Shown here one piece after another: positions 33,306-45,379 of a stretch of DNA of 64,000 nt (its first letter is position 1; the number at the start of each line of letters is the position of its first letter). The position numbers and the translations under genes were made by a program. A model generated the notes under the pieces. That model ran no database searches. It saw nothing but the letters and a program-made list of their open reading frames with translations, and was not told the origin of the DNA. The stretch comes from Trametes villosa (lineage: Eukaryota; Basidiomycota; Agaricomycetes; Polyporales; Polyporaceae): NCBI GenBank assembly GCA_002964805.2, contig PUDQ02000020.1:372001-436000 (forward strand). The letters run 5' to 3'.

Positions 33306-36300
33306 ATGGCTGCGAAGGAATTTAAGAAGTATACGCGCGAAGAGGTCGCCACGGTGCGTAGCAGCTTGTATGCGTCCGTGTATGCGCCCGCGCTGACGGC
33401 TTGGCCCTTGGCAGCACAACACCGAGGAGAGTCTCGTAAGTGCGCAGAGTCGCGCCAGACACGTCCCGGACGCTCACCCAGGCACACTCGCAGTGGGTCA
33501 TCATCGACTCGAGGGTCTTCGACGTGACGCGCTTCCGGAACCTCCACCCCGGCGGCGCGAGCGTGTTCATGGACGAGGGCATCCGTACGTCCCACTTCCC
33601 CTCCCCTCTTCAGATAGTCCGGTCCTCTGGCGCAGGCGTTCCGCGGTACATGTTCCGCAGAACATACGGAGGTTACGGGGCCGCCTGGTCACCTTTGGTC
33701 ATCAGCTGGAGATGATCAGGCTGTTGCCGTTGCCCGACTGGCCTGCGCTTGGAACGCGCGTAGAGTCCTAAGCACATACCCTAGCCACCCTTTCCCGATG
33801 AGAGGAGCGCAACTCGCGCGGCCACATCGAACGCAAGCGCGTCCGCGCGCTGGTCACGCCGAAAGATGAGCGAGCGGAAGTGGAAGTGGCCTGTTAGTGG
33901 CCCGCCTTGACTCAAGCTCCCACTTCCACTACCCCACTTCCACTTCCACTACTTTAACATATACTCTCCCTGGCCCCAGCACTCCTTACGGGTCGTAAGC
34001 CCCACAATTTTCTTTCGTGGTGTCGGAGAGGAGCAGTCTCGAAGGCTGACTGGTCGATGCGTGGCTCGAGCACGCTCCCCCTTGCCCATTTCTCCCCCAA
34101 CTCCCTGCGCGCCCATGTGCGGCGCCGGAAACAGTCGCTGACCCGCGCTCCGACACAGCCGGCCAGGACGCGACGGAGGCGTTCTTCGGCCTGCACCGCT
34201 TCGAGGTGCTCGAGAAGCCGCAATACGCGCGCCTCCAGATCGGTGTCGTGCAGGGCGAGGAGCCGCAGATCAAGGGCGGGGTCGTGCCTGGCCAGATCTC
34301 CAAGGTTCCGTACGCCGAGCCGAGCTGGCTCTCCGAGGGCTACAAGAGCCCGTACTACAAGGAGGTGCGCCTTTGGGAGCGTTCAGTGCGCAGAGTTGAG
34401 GGTGCTAACGGGGTTGACGCGCGGCAGAGCCATCACAGGCTGCAGCAAGCGGTGCGCAAGTTCGTGGACGAGGTGATATACCCAGACGCGCAGGTGCGTA
34501 GGAACACCGCTTTCTCGCGATGCGCCCGGCAGTGCGGTGCTCTAACGCGAGAGCTCGGCCGCAGGAGCATGAAGCGGATGGCAAGCCTCCGTCGCAGAGC
34601 GTGATCGACCAAATGGCGTGAGTTGCGCTTTGGACTGTGTATCGTATGTTTCGAGGTCCTGACGGCCTGGCGCTACAGAGCCCTCAACCTCCACGCGATG
34701 CGTATGGGACCGGGCAAGCATTTGAAAGGTCTGACGTTGATGAACGGGGTCGTCACGCCCGAAGAGGTGAGCCGCCTCGAATAGAAGCTACTCTGAAATC
34801 CCGCTGAAACTGTTCCTACAGTTTGATTACTTCCACGAGGTACGCGCCCTCCCGCGCTCGCGCTCGGGACCCTCGGTGTTTCATATCTCACTGATTTCTA
34901 CAGCTCCTCGTCTCACAAGAGATCGCGCGCTGCGGCGCGCGCGGATACGGCGACGGGCTCCTCTCGGGCTGCGTGATTGGGCTGCCGCCCGTGTTGAACT
35001 TCGGGAGCCCGGAGCTCAAGGCGCGCGTTGTGCCGGAGATCCTGAGCGGGAAGAAGTTCATCTGCCTCGCGGTGTCGGAGGCGTACGCGGGCAGCGACGT
35101 GTTCGGGCTGCAGACGACGGCGACGAAGACGGAGGATGGCAAACACTGGATCATCACCGGCACGAAGAAGTGGATCACGAACGGGACGTGCGTACCTCTC
35201 TCCTCTGCGTCGGGTGGTGCCATGATATGTTGTTGGACTCTGTACTGAACTCGTGCGATGTTGTAGGTTCGCTGACTAGTGAGTTGCGCTTCTTGTGGTT
35301 CTCCCCGACGCCGGTGTTGATAGATTGCCTCCTCGACCAGTTTCACCGTCGGGTGCAAAACAGAGGTGAGCCCATGCTGCCCCTGGTACCTCTCGGTCTA
35401 CTCGGAGGACTGACACGGCCCCGCGCAGGACGGCTTCACTGTCATCCTCGTCGAGCGCGACGACCGCGTCTCGACGAAAGCGATCAAGACGTCGTACTCG
35501 TCCTCGGCGGGCACGGCGTACATCACGTTCGACCACGTGAAGGTGCCCGTCGAGAACACGCTCGGCGAGGAGGGCGGCGGGATCTTCGTCATGCTCAGCA
35601 ACTTCAACCACGAGCGCTGGGTGATGTGCTGCATCAACGTCCGCGCGCAGCGCCTCGTCGTCGAGGAGTGCATGAAGTGCGTCTGCTCCCTTTCCACGCC
35701 CGCCGCGCTCGCGTATATGCTGTTGGGGCGGGAGGCTGACTGGTGGTGTGGTGGTGTGGTAGGTGGGTAAACCAGCGCAAGGCGTTCGGGCGGCCGCTGC
35801 ACTCGCTCGCCGTCGTACGCAGCAAGCTCGCGCTCATGATCTCGCGCGTGGAGAGCCAGCAGAGCTGGCTCGAGAACGTCACGTACCAGATGTGCAACAT
35901 GGTGCGCCCCCTCTTTCCACCTCCCTCACGCAACTGCCTGGCTCACCGCTGATGTGTTTGCGCGATGGCTAGTCGTACAAGGAGCAGGCGAGCAAGCTCG
36001 CAGGGCAAATCGCGTTCCTGAAGTCGCACATGACGCGCAGCGCACAGCACACCGCGGCGGACGCGGTGCAGATCTTCGGTGGCCGCGGGATTACCCAGTC
36101 GGGTATGGGCAAGTTCATTGAGCATGTGAGTGTTTGCTTTGTATGTCGCGAGTACTCTGTTGACGTCGGCACAGTACCACCGTACGGTGACCTTCGACGC
36201 ACTGCTCGGTGGAGGTGAGTAAACCCGTCTTTCACGTGAGGTGATGCTGCAGATCCTGATGTTACTTCTGTACAGCCGAGGATGTGCTCGCCGATTTGGG

Positions 36301-36346
36301 TGTGCGGCAAGCGACGAGGAGCATGCCGTCCGACGTGCGGATGTAA
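33306..36346 (+). CDS. Cytochrome b5-acyl-CoA dehydrogenase fusion protein
   Basis: An FAD-dependent acyl-CoA dehydrogenase with an N-terminal cytochrome b5 heme domain, a fusion found in fungi. Exons 33306-33353, 33415-33435 and 33494-33584 encode FKKYTREEVAT, HNTEESL, then WVIIDSRVFDVTRF and LHPGG, the heme-ligand motif. Exon 4 starts at 34159 with GQDATEAFFGLH, which carries the second conserved His. The dehydrogenase part shows LAVSEAYAGSDV (about 35.07 kb), WITGTKKWITNG-like residues (IITGTKKWITNG, about 35.15 kb), FDHVKVPVENTLGEEGGG (about 35.53 kb), NHERW, RKAFGRPL and the C-terminal FAD/tetramer segment QIFGGRGITQSGMGKFIEHY. The protein ends in SDVRM, with no PTS1. Intron 3 (33585-34158, 574 nt) is unusually long and contains a hairpin. 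The electron acceptor and substrate are unknown. Confidence 0.92.
33876..33947. repeat. Inverted repeat in intron 3 of the acyl-CoA dehydrogenase gene
   Basis: A perfect 14-bp inverted repeat (GGAAGTGGAAGTGG at 33876-33889 and its complement at 33934-33947) is separated by 44 nt. A further copy of CCCACTTCCAC lies at 33919-33929. The transcript could form a hairpin. No target-site duplication was seen, so a mobile element is not shown. Confidence 0.7.
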
Positions 36347-36806
36347 GCTCCAACTGTGCAGACGTAGTTATAGTTATACGCGGCTCGTATACCTTGTCGC
36401 ACGTTACATCGCTACCTTCTCGACGGCCCCTCCTTCTCTTTCCCTTCGTATTTATGTACTTTATCACTGCTACTCTACTATTCACTATAGAGGGACCGTC
36501 ACTTCACTCCCGGATACCGAATACATCCGTACACATGCCAAGTTCCCCAACATCATGTGGGCGCTTGCGAGCTTCTTACTTTCTGCCATGACTCTCGCGT
36601 GCACCTCGGCGCGCTACAGCCTCCGCGCGTTACCTCAATGTCAGCATGGATCGCGACATTCGCATCCTCGCCGCCGGGGTTGTAGAACGCACAGTAAGGT
36701 TTTGTGGCGCACGGGACGAGCTTAGGCCGATGACGGAGCACCCGCCGTGACCTCTGCGGCACTCCGCTGACAGACCGTCCTATAAGCCTTCCCACCACCA
36801 ACGGGC
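36347..36806. promoter_or_regulatory. Intergenic region upstream of SelO
   Basis: 460 bp between two plus-strand genes, holding the 3' end of the acyl-CoA dehydrogenase and the SelO promoter. No exon or clear motif was seen. Confidence 0.35.
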
Positions 36807-39451
<2,645 letters not shown>

Positions 39452-39656
39452 ACATATACCTACGCGCTAGACGATGATGGATCCCTGTGTACTGGGTGCT
39501 AATCAAACTAAAACCAAACTGCAGCTCTCCAGTTGACTCGCAACGCGATACCGCGCGTCCCTGCACGCGCGCAGGGTACAATACATTGACATTCCATTCC
39601 GCCTGGTGACATACATCCGTCTGGGAGGTCTAGCAGCACCAATTCTGTCCATGCGC

Positions 39657-41396
39657 TTAGGTCGCGCTGCCGAAAATCTGGTACCGCCTGCAGATGCTCG
39701 GGCCGATCTCGTCGTACTGCGCCTTCGTGTGGCAGAACGAGTAGAACTCGGGCTGTGGAGAGCGTCAGCATACATCGCACATACATGAACAACTTGATTC
39801 TCACCAGGGACGCGAGCAGGGAGCCTCCGAACCATACGGCATAGCTAGATTGACATAGATGAGCTTGCGAACGCGGGGGAAGCGCGACTATAGGGGACGT
39901 ACCGCTGACGCTTGTGAGAGATGACGTCGACCTCGACTCCAGATGACTGCATTGAAGAGTCAGCACTGAATAGCTAGAACGAACATGAGGGATAGGGAAC
40001 GCACCTTCTGCTGAGCCCCGGGACTGGTCTCGAGACGGCGGTCAACCATCTGTTTCAAGTCGCGCTTCAGGCGCTGCCCGAAGTGCTGGAACATCGTCGA
40101 GCCGCCAGACAATACGATGTTCTGAAACGGCGCACATATGAATAAGGAGGCACGTGGGGACAGCAGGCGAAGTACGAACCTTGTAGAGACCTCGACGGAC
40201 ATCAATGGGGGACTGCTGGATGACTGTATCCACGATCTCCGGGAGGGGCGTCAGGAAGTCGGAGGAGTAGATTTCGGGGTTGAAGAAGATCTCGGGCGCA
40301 AGGAAACGCTCATATCCGATATCCAAGTCGTATTTCTGTGCGCAGCGCGTTCATACCGGCCCGAATCACGACACGTAAAGGACGTACCCGGCCAGTCGCA
40401 GCATGCTCGCCCTCGTACCGCGCAAAGTACTTGTATGGCTCCTGGTCGTACTTCCTGAACTCCTTCACGATATCCTGGCACACATAGCTGTACTGCTCCT
40501 TGATCTTGCCCGCGACCTTGAGGTGCTCCTCGGGCGGGACACCCGCGAGCTCGCCGCGCTCGCGCAGCAAGTTCAGCACGAACTGCGAGATGTCGCGGCC
40601 CGCGATGGGGATGTGCTTGATCGCGCTCCCGATCACGTAGCCCTCCGCGCAGGGGATGACGTGCGTGACGCCGTCGCCCGAGTCGATGACCGTGCCCGTC
40701 AGGGTCCGGTCCGTGACGCGGTTCGAGGACCAGGACGCGGCGAGCGCGAGCACGGCCTGCACGGCGATGTACAGGCCCTTGATGTTGAACGACTCGAAGA
40801 AGATCTCCGCCGTCTGCTCGCGGTTCTCGGGCGGGTTCAGCGGTGGCTCGGTCTGCGTGCATCGCCGCGATCAGAGGGGTGCGCTGCGGGGCGCAGGGGG
40901 CGCGCGGGGGAATGGCAGGGGGACGCACCAGGAGGAAGTAGTGGTCCTCGGGCTCCGCACGGAGGTACTTGAAGATCGTCTGCTCCCAGTAGCGCTCCAT
41001 GTGGTCCCAGTTCTCGATCTGGCCGTGGCGGATGGGGTAGTTGATGCCATAGCCCGGGGTCTGCGCGTTGGCGAGGGCTTCGTCGCCGATGAAGAAGTCA
41101 AGGTCTTCAACGCCGCGTTTCGAGGCGAGGTTGCCGGGCTTGGAGGGTACTGCGGGTCCACGGCTGGGTTGTGCAGCGGGGCCGCGCGTGGCTATCGCAG
41201 TGGGGAATACACTGAGAGGTATGTGAGCGGTGCATTGAGATGCGGTAATGGGCACACTCACAAGGATGGGTCCGAGTTCCCAGCGAACCTGAGAATACGT
41301 TGAGCAGCCCATTCCACTCACAGTCACCCTGCACACATACCCGACTTTGGAGAAGCCCGTTCCATTGTCACAGATGATGGGGGCGAGAGTAGACAT
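39657..41396 (-). CDS. ARP3: Actin-related protein 3 (Arp2/3 complex)
   Basis: Subunit of the Arp2/3 complex that nucleates branched actin for endocytosis and polar growth. It begins [20 protein letters not shown], the nucleotide-binding phosphate-1 loop of Arp3. It continues with [28 protein letters not shown] (about 41.0 kb), [40 protein letters not shown] (phosphate-2 loop, about 40.65 kb), [39 protein letters not shown] (about 40.1 kb) and [20 protein letters not shown]. The end, [12 protein letters not shown], precedes the stop at 39657. The insert after DEAL and the C-terminus distinguish it from Arp2 and actin. Multiple short introns. It is convergent with SelO, with only 205 bp between stops. 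Confidence 0.95.
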
Positions 41397-41508
41397 CGTC
41401 GTAGCGTACAGACCTTGCGCGAACGCGCGCAGTGCTGCCAGTGCTATCCACGAGCTGCATGCGCCTTTCGACGTCTGTCATGTCTCAATGCCATGAGTAA
41501 GCGAGCAT

Positions 41509-41616
41509 GGGTCGATGGCGTAGTTGGTTATCGCATCTGTCTAACACGATCGATCGATTGCTTACGTAATCGGTCACGTGCACAGAAGGTCCTCAGTTCG
41601 AGCCTGGGTCGACTCA
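41509..41616 (+). tRNA. tRNA-Val (AAC) with a 34-nt intron
   Basis: Folds as a cloverleaf. The acceptor stem GGGTCGA (41509-41515) pairs with TCGACTC (41609-41615), with one G-U. The D arm is GCGTAGTTGGTTATCGC. The anticodon stem TCTGT (41536-41540) pairs with ACAGA (41582-41586). The loop CTAACA places anticodon AAC at 41543-41545. The intron is 41547-41580, just 3' of position 37 as in eukaryotic tRNAs. The T arm CTCAG-TTCGAGC-CTGGG includes the B-box sequence, and the discriminator is A41616. Decodes GUU/GUC valine codons by wobble after inosine modification of A34. Confidence 0.9.
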
Positions 41617-41619
41617 CTC

Positions 41620-41633
41620 TTTTGCTTCTTTTT
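41620..41633 (+). terminator. RNA polymerase III terminator of the tRNA
   Basis: Two T runs on the plus strand, TTTT at 41620-41623 and TTTTT at 41629-41633, begin four bases after the discriminator base. This is the usual Pol III stop signal. Confidence 0.8.
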
Positions 41634-41766
41634 GCAGCGGTTTCTAGCCACGTAGAACCATCCTGGAACACTGGATAGCACACGGCGAAGCCCACAGAGG
41701 TCAGGCAAACATATGGAGTTCGAGTAATACACGGGAGAGCGCGACAAGTGATGGGGGAACGGAGCA

Positions 41767-43786
41767 TCAGAGGCTCTGACTAGTCCCTATCCCGACTTCG
41801 ATCCCCCTCGTTCGTTGCTTAGCCTGCGAAGGAGGAGCAAGATGATCATTATCTTGTGCCATCCGGATGGTGTTGCTCAGGACTCACCTCCTCAACCAGC
41901 TCGGCTTCCACCTCCGGCAGCGCCTCAAGCGGCTCGTCGTTCCACGTCGAGATCGTCCACCTGTTCGGCAGGTTCTCGATGCACAGGCAAAGGTCCTCGG
42001 GGATGTACGGCCCGTTCTCCGCCTGGAACTCTGCCCGTAAAGTGCGCTCCTCTGCGCGCCAGGACATCAGTCACGGTACACGCGCGGGGGAAGAGGGAGA
42101 AGGGGGAGAGAAGGAAGGAGAGGCAGACGCACCGGCGACCATGGCGTCGAGCTCAGCGATGGTGTTCGCGACGACGCGCTGCGCGGCCTCGCGGTACTGC
42201 CGGCGGCGGGCGAGCTCCAGCACGAGCTTGTTGAACGCGTACTGGTAGGATGTGTACTTGTGGTGCAGCTCCTCGAGTGGGCTGAGCTGTAGGTGCAGGT
42301 GCTCCAGGTGCTCCAGGCTCTCCGCCTGTCACAACATACGGTAAGCAGGGTGCTGTGGAAGAGAGCAAGAAAAGGTGGGAAAGATTAAGGGTAGGGAAGA
42401 GGGGCGCACCTCGACGTGCTGCTGCTGCTCGAGCATGTCGGACATGATCGTGCCGAGCTCATCAAGGTCGTCCAGTATGCGCCGGTGCGTGTCTAAGTGC
42501 TCTTGGGCGGCTGCCTTCGATGCTAGTAGCTGGTCGCTGTAACACTGCATGTTAGCACGGAAGATACTATAGAGACGGCATACAACGAGCGGACGAACCG
42601 GTAGGCCTCGATAGAGTGGACGCCCTCTTCGAGCTCAGTGACTACCCCTGGTAATGTCTCCGCATCCGTATTCATGCCTAGCACGACCATTAAAGAGACA
42701 CGCATATGCGGACATGGCGTGAGCCGCACCCTCTATATCCTCTTCGTGGAACTGTTCACCCTCCTCGAAGTCATGCATGGCGTTCGTCATGTTATCATAG
42801 TGGTGCGCTAAAGACTCGAGGTGTTCTGCCATCTTCGTCGATGTCTCCTCTTGGGAGGCGAAGATGGAGTTGAAAGAGGGTAACGCGACTTCCGCGGGAA
42901 CCATGCCCTTGATAGCGTCGATAGTGGTCGCAAGGGATTCTGGGTAGTCACTGGTTTGTGCTATGGTGTCCTGGAAGCACCATTCAGCTGAGCAGATGCG
43001 GTGAGGACAGAGAGTACCTACATCAAGCTCCTGCCTGTCCCTCTCGATCGTATCCAAGAGATCCTCAATAGCGCGCTCGTCCACAAAGTCCCTCAGCGTC
43101 TTCCACCTTCTTCGGTCCATCCGCCTGCTCTTCTTCTCCTGCAGCCGCGCAAGCGGCGAACGGTTTCGTATCGTGTCCGTCGGACTCTGCCTAGGATTGG
43201 ACTGAGAGTTGGACTGGGGCAGGCCAAAGGGGGTATTCTCGTCCTCGTCTTCGGACGGGTTCTGGCTGCCGAAGGGCGAGGAGTCGGCGGAGACGGTGTG
43301 AAAGTCGGGCGGGACGGACTGCGTGCCGAGGGACTCAAGGATGGCGTCCAAGGCATCGCTCCTCTGGTTTCGGAGCGTGTCCCATTCCTATGAAATGTGC
43401 CGCGGATGAGGACGCTGTTGACTTGAGCGAACGGGCAGGGCGTACCTGTACTTGGCTTTCGAGCTCCGAACGCTTCTGCTCGATGTTCTTCGCAACCTGA
43501 GCCGCGAGCTTGTTGCGCCTAATTAAATATATTCAAGGTAACCTGTTAACCGTATGCTCACCTTCAGCTGGTCCATAACGGCCTCGGACATCCAGCGCAC
43601 TTGTGCATCAAGCGCGAGCACGTCCACGGCTATCTGCGCCGACGCAGACGATAGGGAGTGCGCGTTCGTGCATAGCTGCTCGCCCTGTTGCAGGGCCTTC
43701 TTCGCTTGAAGTACGAGAGAGACTATGTGCGGCTGGTCTGGCGGCGTTCCCGCGGGCGGAGACGGTGACTTGGACTCGGAGAGCAT
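41767..43786 (-). CDS. ATG17: Autophagy scaffold protein Atg17
   Basis: Scaffold of the Atg1 kinase complex that starts autophagosome formation at the phagophore assembly site. Almost entirely helical and coiled-coil: VSLVLQAKKALQQGEQLCTN (about 43.7 kb), then a region with Ser/Pro/Asp-rich insert SEDEDENTPFG (about 43.2 kb), LRDFVDERAIEDLLDTIERD (about 43.07 kb), FASQEETSTKMAEHLESLAH (about 42.85 kb), HLDTHRRILDDLDELGTIMS (about 42.45 kb), and the family's C-terminal part with RRQYREAAQRVVANTIAELD then EERTLRAEFQAENGPYIPED (about 42.1-42.0 kb). The Glu-Asn-Gly-x-Tyr-x-Pro-x-Asp-Leu segment matches the end of the APG17 domain. I place the stop at 41767 after an intron (41824-41887, GTGAGT...GCAG); reading through that intron would stop at 41849 instead. 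Confidence 0.82.
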
Positions 43787-44213
43787 GGTCCCCCAGGTTC
43801 AGGGTTATTGACGAAATTCCTACAAGAGCGTTTGGCGGTATGTCTAGCCTGAATATGGCGTGCAGAGCCAGGCCTAGCACAAGCCAAGCAAGCAACGAGC
43901 GAAGCTAAGAGGCTGGACGGGTGGGGGTGAGCACAAAGCACGGCTGAGAACGTAAACCGTCGCGGGGGTATAAGGATCGGCCCCTCGGCCCGATCAGACG
44001 CGCTCATGTGCACCCAGTCACACGCATAGTCACGCGTTGTCCGGTCATGTTTGCGGAGTTGGCGTCATGGCTGGAGCTCGTCTTCGGAGTCCCGCCGCGC
44101 CTTCGGGGGACAGCACCGTATCTCAGTCTGAGATGTAGACGTGTATCCATACACCACATCTAACTCATACCACCTTGCTCTTTCAGACAGAATACCTCCA
44201 CGCGCGGAACGAA
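43787..44213. promoter_or_regulatory. Divergent promoter between ATG17 and a small mitochondrial-like gene
   Basis: 427 bp between two start codons on opposite strands, so it must serve both. A TATAAG sequence lies at 43969-43974 on the plus strand, about 240 bp from the plus-strand ATG. Function is inferred from position. Confidence 0.45.
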
Positions 44214-44733
44214 ATGACCAAAATGCAAGGGTCATCCAAGCTTTTACGGAACTTGCACATCGCCAGTACCTCGAGGTCTCCGAGTCGCTGCTACCTCACG
44301 GGCCCTCTTGCTTTCGTGCGAGGGATGGCACACGAGTCGAGGCCTACTGTCAAAATGGAGGTGTGTTTCATTTTTTGTTTCCGCCGTATGAGCCATCACC
44401 TTTCCAACACTCCCTCGGTCGCAGCGATCAGATTCGTCCCAGGAGAGTGCGCACTCAGAGCGTAACGCGTCGAACCCTCAAGCAACCTCGGAGGCAACGT
44501 CCTCAGAACTGCCTAAGATGAAGAAGATGACGCTTGCCGAGAGAGACGCCGCGTTTATGAACAGCATGAAGGAGCGCGAGGGTTCGCTTGCCAATGCTGA
44601 GTTTGAGGGTGGACAACCCGCGGAGGGCTATCGTCGCAATGTGGTATGCTGCAGGTTTCTAACAATGCCAGACAGACAGACAACTGACGCGTGCGTGAAC
44701 TACTAGAAAGCTAACATATTTCGCTACATATAA
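44214..44733 (+). CDS. Small protein of unknown function with mitochondrial-type N-terminus
   Basis: Exons 44214-44360, 44425-44643 and 44707-44733 join in frame to 130 residues. The N-terminus (KLLRNLHIASTSRSPSRCYL) is rich in Arg, Ser and hydrophobic residues and lacks acids, like a mitochondrial presequence, with RGMAHESRP as a possible cleavage area. The middle is Ser/Thr/Asn-rich and disordered. The C-terminal part (MTLAERDAAFMNSMKERE, then EFEGGQPAEGYRRNV and KANIFRYI) looks conserved, with a short aromatic/basic terminal peptide encoded by a 27-nt last exon. I do not recognise a named family. Donor and acceptor sites are good (GTGTGT/GCAG, GTATGC/CTAG), which supports a real gene. Confidence 0.7.
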
Positions 44734-45379
44734 TACACCGTTGCAGTGCCCTGATCGCAATGGTGCAGTTCATGCAAGGATAGCTCCTGCATATGGGGGG
44801 GCTACTCAGGTTCGATGCTTTGTGGAAACGCACTCACAGAGACTCACAGCTAGCGTGAGTGAAACGGTCGTCGTTCAACCGCAAGCACCGGCCATTGATT
44901 GCCAGGCACAAACGCACGACACCACTGAGTCCTCCGCCTTTAAGTTGGTACCACGTGTAGCGCGAGCAGAATGCACCCGCCCCCTGGTAAGTCGTTGATT
45001 GGTAGAAGGACATTTCCCCCACGATCCTCTGACACCGGGATCGTTCGCTTGCTGTGCCTAACGCGTTTGTTCCCGATCCTAGACCCGGTTCATGTTACAA
45101 TCTCGAAGCTGACAGACACCGCCATGCTTTACCATAACGAAGATGGCCTCGGTTGATTGCAAGCTGTCATGCGAGCTTGGGTATCTCCGGAAGCACACCC
45201 GAGAGCTCACACGCATCAAGGAGACGCGGTTCACTTCAGGTAGGACGTTAAGGCGACTCCAAAGTCACCGAACCGTTTAAAGCCCTTGTGTCAGCTAACC
45301 CTGCTCGTGTTTCTTCCTTGGTCGCCACCCCTTGACGCCTTATCACCCTCAGCTTTCATCTGGTCGTAGTCCAGAACCC
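44734..45379. other. Intergenic region before tyrosinase
   Basis: About 650 bp between two plus-strand genes. No exon with recognisable content was found. The tyrosinase promoter and 5' leader lie at its right end. Confidence 0.4.

Noticed and set aside
33876..33947. MITE or transposon in the acyl-CoA dehydrogenase intron
   Set aside because: Only a hairpin is visible. No target-site duplication or terminal repeats at the element's ends were found, so it is reported only as a repeat.
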